A DNA stretch of 56,077 nucleotides from Brevundimonas nasdae (GTDB lineage Bacteria > Pseudomonadota > Alphaproteobacteria > Caulobacterales > Caulobacteraceae), in NCBI RefSeq assembly GCF_016654005.1, contig NZ_JAEPWN010000016.1, positions 1-56,077 on the forward strand, given 5' to 3'. The translations under genes and the position numbers were made by a program. The notes beneath the pieces were generated by a model. It was given only the letters and a program-made list of their open reading frames with translations, had not been told where the DNA came from and ran no database searches. Numbering within the stretch: position 1 is the first letter of the stretch; the number at the start of each line of letters is the position of its first letter. This document shows positions 25,733 to 34,967 of this stretch, one piece after another.

Positions 25733-26665
25733 CTAGAAATCTGTGCCCGGCTCTTTGGAGAGCAGGACGAAAAGGCGTTCAGCGATGTCTTCCAGGGACA
25801 TCACGCCAGCGCCGGCATAGGTCAGGCACCCTTCCCGCTTCCGGCAGGGCAAAAGTTCCATCATCTGTCCGTTGGCTCCGCGCACCCGACGCGGCCGCAC
25901 TTCACCAGTCCGGGGATCCACGTCGGACGACTGGAAGAAGAGCAGCGCTGGCGTCATCTGGCGCACACCCCATTGCTGCAGTTGGCCTTGGTCACGCCGT
26001 GCGCTGGGGAAATGCTGGTTGGGCGCCCCGTCTGCCGAGATGGCGGAGACGGACATGCCAAACCGATCACCGAAGGACTTCACGATTGGCGATGCAATCG
26101 TGCAGGGCCCACAACTGCCCCTGTAAACGTAGAACAGCCCGACCTTGTCGGACACATTTCGTAGGAAGAGATCTCGGTCGGCCAGCCTGTCGTCGGTCCA
26201 GCCGTGCTTCGCCACTTCCACCACAGGTCGTTTGACCGTGTAGTCGAGCTCTGGGTTCGTCCAGACCAGGCGGCGATAATAGTCGGCGAACATGCCGCCC
26301 TTATCCAGGGCGACTTGCTGCAGACGATAATAGGTCTCCACCGTTTCCGGCGAGGGCCGCCAGGTGGCGATATTCCGCGCTTCTTCGAGCTCTTTCTGGA
26401 ACTGTTCAAGCTCGGCGATCTCGGGCGCGCGCATCGAGCGCAGCGGAGAATTCTCGCTCCTCTCTTCGGGCTGCTCGGGGGGCGCGGGACGGTCGCAGTA
26501 GAACCACTGTCCAAGGTCGCGGCCACAGTAGGTCTGTTCTTGGGAGGGCGCCTGCGCGGAGGCGGCGCCGAATGCGCCAAATGCAAGGGCCACGACTGCG
26601 GCCGAGATCGACCAGCTGCGCCGGTGTCCCATCTTGTTTCTCCTGGTGGAATGCGGGGTCGTCAT
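25733..26665 (-). CDS. traF: TraF, thioredoxin-fold pilus assembly protein with CGPC motif
   Basis: 310 residues: signal peptide (about 18-39), a helical middle and a C-terminal thioredoxin-like domain with FYVYRGSCGPC (Cys185 and Cys188) and ISADG. In F, TraF is thioredoxin-like and, as I recall, lacks an active Cys pair, the redox role being taken by TrbB; here the CGPC is intact. It overlaps the traN stop by 4 bp. It could form or repair disulfides in the Cys-rich TraN, TraU and TraH. Confidence 0.92.
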   Translation of the reverse strand: MTTPHSTRRNKMGHRRSWSISAAVVALAFGAFGAASAQAPSQEQTYCGRDLGQWFYCDRPAPPEQPEERSENSPLRSMRAPEIAELEQFQKELEEARNIATWRPSPETVETYYRLQQVALDKGGMFADYYRRLVWTNPELDYTVKRPVVEVAKHGWTDDRLADRDLFLRNVSDKVGLFYVYRGSCGPCTIASPIVKSFGDRFGMSVSAISADGAPNQHFPSARRDQGQLQQWGVRQMTPALLFFQSSDVDPRTGEVRPRRVRGANGQMMELLPCRKREGCLTYAGAGVMSLEDIAERLFVLLSKEPGTDF

Positions 26666-29600
26666 GGCTTTCCAGCCTCGTCCACATCGCCGAAGCCCGG
26701 CGAGTTCGACCCCATGAGGTTGCTGATGTTCTGAGAGATCCGGCCCAGCGTGCTATTCGGGTCCGGATTTGTGATTTTCTTCATCGCGTCGGCGGTGAAA
26801 TCGGAGAAATCGGCATTGCTCAGGTCGAGCCGCTCGAACTCTTCGACCGAGAAGCCGCTGCAATCCGCGTCCTTCGGCGTGCCCCAATCCTTGCCGATCT
26901 GAGGACGACCTGTTTCGTGAACGATGCGAGCCAGCGTCCCGTCGAAGGAGCAGTAGCGCATCGACTTTTCGAGGCAGACGCCCAGGAACGACTTTTGCGA
27001 GCAGTATGTCCCGACATAGTGCGTGGATTTTGCTTCCTGGCGGGTCATCAGCGTTTCCTCTTCCTGAGAACACTGCGTCAGACCGATATCGACACCCCAG
27101 CCGCTATCTTTGCAGCAGTTGCGGAAGCCCAGCACAGCCTTGCGGCAGCGCATCGGCTGTCCTTTGAAGATCGTCAGGTTCTTCGAATAGTCTTCACCGG
27201 CCATCTGGGCGATGAGAAGCGCGGCCAGGGCGTCGGGGAGATCAGAGCTCCCTTCGTCGTCCTGCCCTATGCACATACTGCCGATGCAAACCTTGATCTG
27301 GCAGGTATCCTTCGTCTCCTCGACCAGGACCTCTTTCTTGCACTGATAGACGTTCTCGAAAGTCCGGCATTGATCGTCACCAACCTGCCCGTCCAGGCAT
27401 TCTTGGCGTAGCAGCTCACAGCCCGACGCGGGCTTGCAGTTCGTCTCTTGGGCGCCGGTCGTTTCGCAGACGTAGGTATCCGTTTCTTCCCAGCACGGCG
27501 CCGTGGTCGGAACACCGTTTATGATGCGGGTCCCGCCTGGCTGGGTGCATTGCGTATCCTTCTTGCGGCACTTCGTATCCGACGCAGGCCTGCAGGACGC
27601 GGGGCCCTCCATTTCGCCGCCCACATGCTCAGTGATTTCGCCATCGGGCGGCCCAGCGCCTTCAACAATATCCTTGCAGCGATAGGTCTTCTCGACGCCG
27701 GAACACACGCCGTTCGGGTCCTTAAGAGCGCACGTCTCGTTTACGACCTGGCAGGTCTTTACAGGCCCGCAGGTATCAACGGCTGCAGATGTGCTGCAGG
27801 TCCATGTTTCTTGGCGCTTCCAGGGGTCGCGGGTCACCGAGAGCCCATTGATCACGCGGGTTTCGTTCCCAATCAGAACCTTCTCGGCGGTCTTGCGGCA
27901 AGACGGATCGTTGCGGTTGGTGGCGCAGGGGTCAGTCCAATATTCGCCTACGATTTCGCGAGGCGTGTCGATCGGGGTTCCGCCGTTATTGACCGGGTTG
28001 TCGCAACGATAGGTGCGGTCGTAGGCCGTGCAGTTGCCTGTCCTATCCTGGCTCGCGCATGTCTGGCTCTGCTGGGTGCAGCCGCTGAACGGCGCACACG
28101 AGTTCACGGTCGATGACGCTGAGCAGATGTAGTCCTCGCGGACATGCCAAGGATTGCGCGTTACCGGGAGGCCATTGATGACCTTCGTGGCGTTGCCTTC
28201 AATGACAACTTCGCCCTGCTTTACGCAGGCGCCATTGCCAGCCAGCGCATTACACCCATTGTCCCAGGTGTCGGAGACGATATCGCGCAGGATCTCCTTA
28301 GGCGTGCCCGCGCCTGCCACCGGATCCTCACAACGGAAGTCCTGCTCGTAGCGCGAGCATCCGCCTGAAGGATCGCCATACGTCTTCTCAGTGCCGGTGC
28401 AGACACCAGAAGAATTCGTCGCGATGCATCGTTCACCCGTCTGGGCCATCCCAGCGGGGGGCGCGCATCCTGGATAATTGGATTGGCTTCCGCACTTGTA
28501 GATCTGTTCAAACCTCCAGCACGCTCGATAGACGCTGACACCGTCGATCGTGCGAGTACCTTCACCTTCGACGCACTGCATCGTTCCGGTCTTTTGGCAG
28601 TTCGGGTTTGTGTCCGCCCCAGTGGGGCAAGACGACACTAGATGTTCTCCTGTGTCCTCTTTGACAGTGGTGGGGATGCTATAAACGTCAATGCCAACTG
28701 CAGGCGCTGAGGCCGTTCCTCCGAAGTGCGCGTAGAACCAGCCAAGCATCTGGACCTGCCAAGGCGGAGCCATGAGATTCAGAGGTTGGTCGCACGCAAT
28801 CGTAGCCGGGCGACTTCTGAAAAGACCCGTCGACCAGGTGCCATTACCGAATTTTACTCTGCAGCCAGGTAGCAGCGCTGAGAGAGACGCTTCTGTCGGC
28901 TCGATTGGGTTCATCTGGCCCCACGACACCTGAGCGTTATAGTGGCCCTTCTCCGTGAACCTGACGTCTTGGCTGATGGCGCAAAACTCAGTCGTTTGCG
29001 TTCCGCTGTATCCCTGCTGACAAATATAGCTTGAGGGCAGACCCGACGGGGCCGCACAGACCTGGCCGCCCGAGGGCGCGCAGCCCGGCTTTCCGTTCGC
29101 GACACACGCCGCATTGGGCGCGTGCGTAGATCCATTCCAGGTCTTTACGCAGCCATAGACATAGTCCTCGTCAACGACGACGATCCGCTTCCTTTCGCAG
29201 GAAGCGGGAGTGTGTGTCCAAACCGTGCCGGTTTTGCAGGCATAAACGTAGTCCACGTCGACGACTACAACGCGTTCGGGCTCGCAGGTCTTAGACGTGG
29301 AAGTCCAACGGTCGCCCGACAGGCATTTGTAGAGGTAGTCGGTGTCGAAGATTGGCTGATACGACCGCGCGCAAGTCTCTTCCTGGTCCACTGCGGCCTT
29401 GCCGCTCTCGCAGGTGTAGAGGGTCGTTTCAGTCCGCGTTTTCTGCCCGCTTTCGGCACGGCAGGAGGTCGTGGCATCGTCGGTCAGGCCGCCAGTGTGG
29501 CCCTGGGCGTCCTTGAAAATGTCAAAGCTGCGCTGCAGCCAGTCGTCATTGTTGCTCAGGTCGTAGCGAGCCGCATTTACGGCGCCGCCGCCAAGGACTT

Positions 29601-29880
29601 CCAGGTACTCGTTGCCAGGTGCATTTGCGACGCCGGACGAGATCAGCCCGTCCGGGTTATCGCCATATGCCTCCCAGCCCCCGGTATTCCCGAGGCCCGG
29701 GACAATCTGGTTGGGATCTCCAATGGGCTTGGGCTGATTTGAGCCCGCAAAGGCCCCTGCTCCACCATCCCCTGTCGTTGTTTGGCTGAACGCCATCGGT
29801 GCAACCGATGACGCCACAGCGAGAACCGCCAGCCCGAGAATTCGGGCGACAAGCGACTTAGTCGAAGATGGTGCAGACAC
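26662..29880 (-). CDS. traN: TraN, cysteine-rich mating-pair stabilisation protein
   Basis: 1072 residues, far longer than F TraN (about 600). A signal peptide ends near residue 32. Residues 140-260 hold short repeats of the form C..tC.......vvD.DYvY.C; about 430-860 hold four tandem Cys-rich repeats of roughly 110 residues (v.NG..vtR.PW...e.Y.C......C....gC....q.C......C...e..Y.C). The conserved C-terminal TraN part has DTCQIKVCIGSMCIG and GFRNCCKDSGWG. It is an outer-membrane adhesin recognising recipient receptors. Placed between trbC and traF. Confidence 0.9.
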   Translation of the reverse strand: MSAPSSTKSLVARILGLAVLAVASSVAPMAFSQTTTGDGGAGAFAGSNQPKPIGDPNQIVPGLGNTGGWEAYGDNPDGLISSGVANAPGNEYLEVLGGGAVNAARYDLSNNDDWLQRSFDIFKDAQGHTGGLTDDATTSCRAESGQKTRTETTLYTCESGKAAVDQEETCARSYQPIFDTDYLYKCLSGDRWTSTSKTCEPERVVVVDVDYVYACKTGTVWTHTPASCERKRIVVVDEDYVYGCVKTWNGSTHAPNAACVANGKPGCAPSGGQVCAAPSGLPSSYICQQGYSGTQTTEFCAISQDVRFTEKGHYNAQVSWGQMNPIEPTEASLSALLPGCRVKFGNGTWSTGLFRSRPATIACDQPLNLMAPPWQVQMLGWFYAHFGGTASAPAVGIDVYSIPTTVKEDTGEHLVSSCPTGADTNPNCQKTGTMQCVEGEGTRTIDGVSVYRACWRFEQIYKCGSQSNYPGCAPPAGMAQTGERCIATNSSGVCTGTEKTYGDPSGGCSRYEQDFRCEDPVAGAGTPKEILRDIVSDTWDNGCNALAGNGACVKQGEVVIEGNATKVINGLPVTRNPWHVREDYICSASSTVNSCAPFSGCTQQSQTCASQDRTGNCTAYDRTYRCDNPVNNGGTPIDTPREIVGEYWTDPCATNRNDPSCRKTAEKVLIGNETRVINGLSVTRDPWKRQETWTCSTSAAVDTCGPVKTCQVVNETCALKDPNGVCSGVEKTYRCKDIVEGAGPPDGEITEHVGGEMEGPASCRPASDTKCRKKDTQCTQPGGTRIINGVPTTAPCWEETDTYVCETTGAQETNCKPASGCELLRQECLDGQVGDDQCRTFENVYQCKKEVLVEETKDTCQIKVCIGSMCIGQDDEGSSDLPDALAALLIAQMAGEDYSKNLTIFKGQPMRCRKAVLGFRNCCKDSGWGVDIGLTQCSQEEETLMTRQEAKSTHYVGTYCSQKSFLGVCLEKSMRYCSFDGTLARIVHETGRPQIGKDWGTPKDADCSGFSVEEFERLDLSNADFSDFTADAMKKITNPDPNSTLGRISQNISNLMGSNSPGFGDVDEAGKP

Positions 29881-29886
29881 CGTAAT

Positions 29887-30723
29887 TCACCCCTCTAGGC
29901 GCTCCAGTGCCGCACGAGCGACATCTGGCGCAGCATCGCCGCGCTGCGCGATCTGGCGCAACGCTTCCGCGAGGCTGACATTCCCCGCGATACGGTCATG
30001 AGGGGTTACCGAGCTCACGCAGTCCACGCCGTCCTGACAAGGTTGCACAGGGGACGTGGCCGCAATGAACGTCGGGACGCGATCAACCCCATAGGCCCTG
30101 AAGACCTGTGGCTCGATCGCGAGACCGCTAAGATCATCTTGCCCGAAAACTTGGCGCGCAACAACTAGCGTGCGCTCAAAAGAGCCATCTACAAGACCGC
30201 GAATGACGAGCCGGGCGCCTGCCTTCTGGGCGTCGGCCGATAACTGCCTCAGGGCCTCGCGCGGCATGGTCAAAGAGACGGCGATATACAGCGCGCCGCC
30301 TTCGTCCTCGTTTGCGATCATCATCTTGGCGGCGTCACCAAAGGCGCTGTCGTCCAGGGCGACCATTCGCATACCTTCAGCAAGACGTGCCTCGTTCACC
30401 GCAGACAGAGTCCGCGCCTCCTCACGGTGCGCCTCGGAAATCCGCGTCGCTTGCGATAACCATTCGCCCAGGCTTGCCTCAGCGCTACGACCGCGCGCTT
30501 CGGCCTCGTCAATGAGGGCTCTTACAGCAGCGCCCGTAGCGTCCTGGGCCAGGACCGGCGTACAGGTCCACAAGACAGCGCCAAGCGCCATCGCCCCCGA
30601 CGCCATCTGCATGATCGGCCAGTTTGCGCGCCAGCCCAGCCACAGCAGATTGATGGCGACATAGAAGATGCCGCCGACGATGATCCACGCCGATACAGTT
30701 CCGTCGAATGTTGGGATGCTCAT
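29887..30723 (-). CDS. trbC: TrbC, F-type pilus assembly protein
   Basis: 278 residues. The C-terminal half shows the TrbC F-type pattern: GGALYIAVSLTMPREALRQLSADAQKAGARLVIRGLVDGSF and FRAYGVDRVPTFIAA. There is an unusual extra N-terminal membrane helix (AWIIVGGIFYVAINLLWLGW) before a signal-like helix (MASGAMALGAVLWTCTPVLA). It is a periplasmic assembly factor needed for pilus formation with TraW. Between traU and traN, as in F. Confidence 0.9.
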   Translation of the reverse strand: MSIPTFDGTVSAWIIVGGIFYVAINLLWLGWRANWPIMQMASGAMALGAVLWTCTPVLAQDATGAAVRALIDEAEARGRSAEASLGEWLSQATRISEAHREEARTLSAVNEARLAEGMRMVALDDSAFGDAAKMMIANEDEGGALYIAVSLTMPREALRQLSADAQKAGARLVIRGLVDGSFERTLVVARQVFGQDDLSGLAIEPQVFRAYGVDRVPTFIAATSPVQPCQDGVDCVSSVTPHDRIAGNVSLAEALRQIAQRGDAAPDVARAALERLEG

Positions 30724-30734
30724 TTTCTTGATCT

Positions 30735-31850
30735 CTATGGAACCACTGTCACGCAGCAGTTGCGCTTACGCCAAACGAGATAGCCGTAGTCTTCTCCCTT
30801 AATCGGGAAGGACTTGCCGCTCTCGTAGGGCACACTCGACACGCCTATTGCGGGGCAGGTGAAAGGGCCTGTTGTATGGCGGACCGGGTTCACCATCTGG
30901 AACCTGTATTGCCGCTTATCCATGATCGGCATCTTGTATTTGCGGCACGACGCCTTCGGCCCGCTTGTGCCATCGGCAAGCAACTGGCGGTGCATCTTGT
31001 AAGCAAACCGGGCGGCCACGAGCAGCGACCCTTGGACGTTGCCGTACTCACCCGAGACGTTGCCGGTCATGGGATACATTGTCGTCTGGCACCCGGCGCA
31101 CCAGAACATTTCGTTTCTGACGTGGCCTGCCGTTGAGGCCGCACAGTCCACCGAGCAGGCCGCCACAGCGATAGGATTGGCGAAGACGAGAGACTCGGGG
31201 TGAATGAGAACCGCCAGGTGGTCGTCATTCCAGAGCGGATCGAGCTCGGTGATGTATGCGATATCGAACGTCATACGCTCGACGCACAGAAAGTCCGTCA
31301 GCAGCTCGAGCCAATACATCACAGGATAGATGTACCAGTGGACATGATAGGCGGATCTGTTCGCGACCCCATCGCTGGAGCGAGACGACTTGGCTGGATA
31401 GCCAACGCCAGGGTCAATCTTCACGCCGCCCAGGTTCACGAAACAGAACGGCTTCTGCGTCACATCAACGAGGCGAACGGGCTCCCAGAACCCGACGTTC
31501 AGGCCGATCATAACGAAAGGCGGTAGAGTGGTCGGGCAAAGGCACACCGGCGAACTTGGGTTCGGGGTGTCGGGCTTGTTGCCCTTGAACAAGGGGATGC
31601 TCCCCAGCGTCAGGGGGAACATGCAAGACCAGCATACGTCAGTGATCGGATTCACGAACCGCCCTGAGCAGCTGGCTCCCGGCACGTCGGCCGCCGCAGC
31701 AGCGACGGCGGGCGCCGCTACGGCGGACAGGTTCAAGGCTGAGGCAGTTGCATTAATCGAGGCTGAGGCTTCAGCTGCAAGCCCGAGGTTCAGGCCAACG
31801 ATCGCGGCGATGCTGACAGCTCTCTTCCAAAAGACGCCCGCCCGGATCAC
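30735..31850 (-). CDS. traU: TraU, F-type transfer protein
   Basis: 371 residues with a signal peptide (SIAAIVGLNLGLAAEASA) and the TraU signature CSGRFVNPITDVCWSCMFPLTLGSIPL, followed by conserved ALWLELLTDFLCVE-like and AVAACSVDCAA segments. Secreted, Cys-rich. In F, TraU is needed for DNA transfer more than for pilus extension. It overlaps the traW stop by 4 bp and has the usual place between traW and trbC. Confidence 0.95.
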   Translation of the reverse strand: MIRAGVFWKRAVSIAAIVGLNLGLAAEASASINATASALNLSAVAAPAVAAAAADVPGASCSGRFVNPITDVCWSCMFPLTLGSIPLFKGNKPDTPNPSSPVCLCPTTLPPFVMIGLNVGFWEPVRLVDVTQKPFCFVNLGGVKIDPGVGYPAKSSRSSDGVANRSAYHVHWYIYPVMYWLELLTDFLCVERMTFDIAYITELDPLWNDDHLAVLIHPESLVFANPIAVAACSVDCAASTAGHVRNEMFWCAGCQTTMYPMTGNVSGEYGNVQGSLLVAARFAYKMHRQLLADGTSGPKASCRKYKMPIMDKRQYRFQMVNPVRHTTGPFTCPAIGVSSVPYESGKSFPIKGEDYGYLVWRKRNCCVTVVP

Positions 31851-32479
31851 GGCATCAACTCCGAAATCCTAAGCTGCGAGCCTTCCCTGGCGATCTTTGC
31901 TGGCACTTGCTCAAGGCTGAAGTGCTCGACCAGACGCGCTTCCTGGTCGAAGTAGAACTGCACCCCTCGGCGGCGCATGAGTTCAAGCGGTGCGCCGTTT
32001 GTCAGGATGATCCTTGTGCGGTGCTCGCCCGCAGCCCGCATCTCCTTCAGCGCCCATTCGACCTGGCGTGTGTCGTCACCGTCGATGAACAGCATGACCC
32101 GGTCAAAGTCGGGTAGGCGTTCCAGCGGATTGATCCGGTCTCCCGCTCTCGCGAAAACTCGGCCCCGGTGATCTGCGTAATCCTCCTTAACCGTAATGGT
32201 CGGGTCGAAGAGCCACGACCGCGCATATGTGGTCGTCCGGACCGGCGCCGGATTAGGTCGCTCGACCTTTTGCTCAACCCGGCGCGTAAACTCGCGCTGC
32301 AGCTGGTCAATGCGTCCTTCTTTCTCGGCGGCCTTCAGGCGCGCGGATATCACCTCAAGGATGTCCTGCTCGCCGATAGTGAACGTATGCCCGATGACGC
32401 CAAGATCCTTCGCGGAGGCCGAACTGGCGCCCAGACAAACCGCGACCAGGAGGCCCAACAATGCTGTGTAGGTTTTCAT
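31847..32479 (-). CDS. traW: TraW, F-type pilus assembly protein
   Basis: 210 residues with a signal peptide (LLGLLVAVCLGASSASA) and the TraW pattern LGVIGHTFTIGEQDILEVI near the N-terminus and FDRVMLFIDGDDTRQVEWA in the middle. It is a periplasmic protein that works with TrbC in pilus assembly. Its start overlaps the S26 peptidase stop by 4 bp. Confidence 0.94.
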   Translation of the reverse strand: MKTYTALLGLLVAVCLGASSASAKDLGVIGHTFTIGEQDILEVISARLKAAEKEGRIDQLQREFTRRVEQKVERPNPAPVRTTTYARSWLFDPTITVKEDYADHRGRVFARAGDRINPLERLPDFDRVMLFIDGDDTRQVEWALKEMRAAGEHRTRIILTNGAPLELMRRRGVQFYFDQEARLVEHFSLEQVPAKIAREGSQLRISELMP

Positions 32480-32976
32480 AAAATTGGCTCCCCAATCCCG
32501 ATGATCCGACGGGAATCCACGAGGCCGATCACGGCGTATCGACTGTCCAGGCTGTCTTTGTGATCGCCCGCGACATAGATTTTTCCAGTCGGGATGACCC
32601 CGACCGGGCCTGGCTCTACGGGCCTGCCGCTGCGGTCGTGCGACTTCATCTGACCAACGGGAGATCCGGCGACGTACACCTGGTCCTCACGATGTTCGAT
32701 CACGTCGCCGGGGACCCCGGCCACGCGCTTCACGAATGACGACCCTGCCGGATAATACTCGTTGTCGGGAACGACGAAGGCGACGAGGTTTCCTCGTGCC
32801 GGCTGTCGTTTTTGCGTGTCAACGATATAGCCCCAGTTACCGAGGCTATCGGTCTCGTTGAACCCGACGCGATATCTCGTAAGGACTTCCTGCCCGGTTT
32901 TGAGGGTGAGCGCGGCGACCAGGACAATGGCCGCCGCTCCAACCTTTCGCCAGCTCCGCTGAGGATTACTCGACAT
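32476..32976 (-). CDS. S26 signal peptidase, TraF(RP4)/TrhF-type
   Basis: 166 residues: N-terminal membrane helix, then the S26 fold with N-x-T-x-S (catalytic Ser44 in NETDSLGNWGY), catalytic Lys83 in SFVKRVAGVPGD, and the C-terminal GDHKDSLDSRY box. Such plasmid-borne peptidases (TrhF in R27-type systems) mature pilin or other transfer proteins. F itself lacks one, so this resembles IncH/SXT-like F-type systems. It overlaps neighbours on both sides. Confidence 0.9.
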   Translation of the reverse strand: MSSNPQRSWRKVGAAAIVLVAALTLKTGQEVLTRYRVGFNETDSLGNWGYIVDTQKRQPARGNLVAFVVPDNEYYPAGSSFVKRVAGVPGDVIEHREDQVYVAGSPVGQMKSHDRSGRPVEPGPVGVIPTGKIYVAGDHKDSLDSRYAVIGLVDSRRIIGIGEPIL

Positions 32977-33244
32977 CGGCGTCGGCCCTCTCAGCGCCCG
33001 CTTTCATCACTGCAGCGACATCGACACTCATGTCGGACAGAAAAAACTCGGCAATCCGCTCATAGCTCGCAAACGGCACCTCGGCACGCTTACCGTCCCC
33101 CTGCGCAGCCACCTTTACAGCTACGAGTTTGGTCGGAAGCCCACGTTTACCCGGCACAATCAGGTAGCGATCTACGGGCGGGGGTGTGCAATGGAACAGC
33201 AGGAACCGGCGTTCATCAGCAGCCAACTTAGTCACTCCGATCAT
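32966..33244 (-). CDS. Small conserved-position hypothetical protein
   Basis: 92 residues, soluble, with an RYLIVPGKRGLPTKLVAVKVA beta-rich part. Not recognised. It overlaps the S26 peptidase by 11 bp and lies 3 bp after trbI, so it is translated as part of the tra operon. Confidence 0.65.
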   Translation of the reverse strand: MIGVTKLAADERRFLLFHCTPPPVDRYLIVPGKRGLPTKLVAVKVAAQGDGKRAEVPFASYERIAEFFLSDMSVDVAAVMKAGAERADADVE

Positions 33245-33247
33245 CGC

Positions 33248-33766
33248 CTATTGGGAGAAACCGGGCAGAGATCCGGAGGCTTCGCTCTTCGGTTGGGCTT
33301 GTTGGGGAGCCCCCCTCCGAGCCGTCGCCTCCTTCATCGCCGCCTGGACGGCGGCTTCGACCTGTTCCGTTACGTCCGGCGCTTCGCCAGCCAGAACAGC
33401 CTCGCGGGCGATCAGCAGGACGTGTCGGTTTTCTGCCGCTTTGCGAAGGGTGTCCTGGGTGACGGACAAATAGAGCTCTGTCCTTACGGCCACTTCTTCT
33501 GGCGAGATGTCCGCCATCGCCAGTTGCGCCATATAGTTTGTGGTCAACTGTCTGATCCCGACCGTCATGATTTCCGGACTGGTCTGGAGCTCCGTGATCT
33601 TCACCCAGGCAAAGACGTTGGAAATGGTCAGCAGCGCGATTGCGGCGGCGGCCGTCTGGCCCTTTGTGGGGGCCCACGCCTTGGCTCCATCAACGATGGC
33701 TTGCCCCAATGCGCGCTGCTTAGGCGCAGGCTTGGCAACTTGGACCTTGCTGTTGTTCTCGTCCAT
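33248..33766 (-). CDS. trbI: TrbI, F-type transfer inner-membrane protein
   Basis: 172 residues with one N-terminal membrane segment (AAAAIALLTISNVFAWV) and the TrbI F-type pattern IRQLTTNYMAQLAMADISPEEVAVRTELYLSVTQDTL...VLLIAREAVLAGEAPDVT. It affects pilus outgrowth/retraction in F. In F it follows traC, but here it directly follows the short traB-like gene. Confidence 0.85.
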   Translation of the reverse strand: MDENNSKVQVAKPAPKQRALGQAIVDGAKAWAPTKGQTAAAAIALLTISNVFAWVKITELQTSPEIMTVGIRQLTTNYMAQLAMADISPEEVAVRTELYLSVTQDTLRKAAENRHVLLIAREAVLAGEAPDVTEQVEAAVQAAMKEATARRGAPQQAQPKSEASGSLPGFSQ

Positions 33767-33767
33767 T

Positions 33768-34184
33768 TTAGTGTTGCGCTCCCTTGCGCCGTATTGTCGA
33801 GGCGTTGGCCCTGTCGGCCTCGAGTTCGGCCTTGAGCCTTTCGTTCTCCATAGAGAGCACGCCCCGCTCCTGGTTCACTTCGGAGATCTGGGCGTCCAGT
33901 TGCTCGACTTTGACTTTCAACTCTTCGGCCGCGGCTTCACCGCGCTTCTGGCCGCTACCCGTGGCGACCCTGGCGGTCGTCAGGATTTTTGCAGAGGTTT
34001 CTTCGTCAGCCGGTCGCTCGGTAGGATCGGCGAACATATTCCACGCCACGGTTCCCGTCAGAGCGAGAACGCCGGCCACGAGAACACCGCCCACGATCAG
34101 CTTACGCTGCTTCGCTTTGGCGTTGCCATCGCCGAGGATTTCCTCGGTGTCTTCTGCCCCCGGCAGCTCCATATCTTCAGACAT
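33768..34184 (-). CDS. Short TraB-like stub: membrane helix plus coiled coil
   Basis: 138 residues: an acidic N-terminus, one membrane helix (LIVGGVLVAGVLALTGTVAWNM), then a coiled coil (VEQLDAQISEVNQERGVLSMENERLKAELEADR). This is the architecture of the first quarter of TraB (VirB10-like), and the gene sits exactly where traB is expected after traK. The VirB10-like beta-barrel domain is missing. It may be a truncated traB or an independent small protein. It ends one base before trbI. Confidence 0.6.
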   Translation of the reverse strand: MSEDMELPGAEDTEEILGDGNAKAKQRKLIVGGVLVAGVLALTGTVAWNMFADPTERPADEETSAKILTTARVATGSGQKRGEAAAEELKVKVEQLDAQISEVNQERGVLSMENERLKAELEADRANASTIRRKGAQH

Positions 34185-34966
34185 CAGCGGCTCTCCTCGA
34201 CGAGGAAGACGCGGGCGCTTCCTCCGGGCTGGAGTTCGTCACGGTCAGCCGCAACAGCCAGAACCCCGGCAACAAGGAACGGATCAACGAGGACAGGCGC
34301 CGTCGACTGGGCCTTGTTGTTTATGACGAGCTCTTGCCCGATCAGGCCCGCCCCCTCGCAAGTCCTGACCACACGCATTGAATAAGGGCCGACATCGCGT
34401 CCGGCTGCGCTTCGGGGACTGCAGCGCATTCCTTCGGGCGTCTCGTTGCGGAAAAGGACGCGAACCATTGCGGTCGCCGTTTCAAGATATTCGCTGCGTC
34501 GTTCAGTCCGCTCGACACTGGCACCCTCTGCAGGGCGTGCGTCACCCGCCGAGACTCTGATGTTCTGGCCAGCGATCGCCGAAACATGAAGATTGGCCTG
34601 AAGCGTCCGGCCGCTCGCCGTGACGAGAAATAGGTTGAAGCTTCGCCCCAGCGACGGCCCGTCGAATCCAACATAGACATCGCCGGTTGTTTCCTCGGCC
34701 TCGACCAACATTTGCGGGCCATCGGGGTCCTGCAGCGTTCGCACGGAGACGATGCGGTCGCCAATGATCGAGATCCGCGTTAACTGTTCGGCAGACACCG
34801 CCGCCTCGAATGTCCCATTTTCCGCGCGCAGCACTCCGCTTGCATCACGGGTGCTGGGGGCCGAAACCGCGCCAGCAGGACTGAATGGGTCGGATTGTGC
34901 AAAGGTCGCGCCTGCAGGGACCAAAAGGCCCAGGGCCGCGACTGCACCAAGCATCAGACGCTTCAT
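34184..34966 (-). CDS. traK: TraK, secretin-like outer-membrane ring protein (VirB9-like)
   Basis: 260 residues from the ATG at 34966, with a signal peptide (RLMLGAVAALGLLVPAGATFA). The body is beta-rich (ISIIGDRIVSVRTLQDPDGPQMLVEAEETTGDVYVGF; FNLFLVTASGRTLQANLHV) as in TraK. It forms the outer-membrane core with TraV and TraB. An upstream ATG at 35053 would lie inside traE. It follows traE as in F. Confidence 0.85.
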   Translation of the reverse strand: MKRLMLGAVAALGLLVPAGATFAQSDPFSPAGAVSAPSTRDASGVLRAENGTFEAAVSAEQLTRISIIGDRIVSVRTLQDPDGPQMLVEAEETTGDVYVGFDGPSLGRSFNLFLVTASGRTLQANLHVSAIAGQNIRVSAGDARPAEGASVERTERRSEYLETATAMVRVLFRNETPEGMRCSPRSAAGRDVGPYSMRVVRTCEGAGLIGQELVINNKAQSTAPVLVDPFLVAGVLAVAADRDELQPGGSARVFLVEESR

Positions 34967-34967
34967 G

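Noticed and set aside
27448..28116. Long plus-strand frame opposite traN
   Set aside because: Shadow of the cysteine-rich traN coding strand in GC-rich DNA; low complexity and no start signal.
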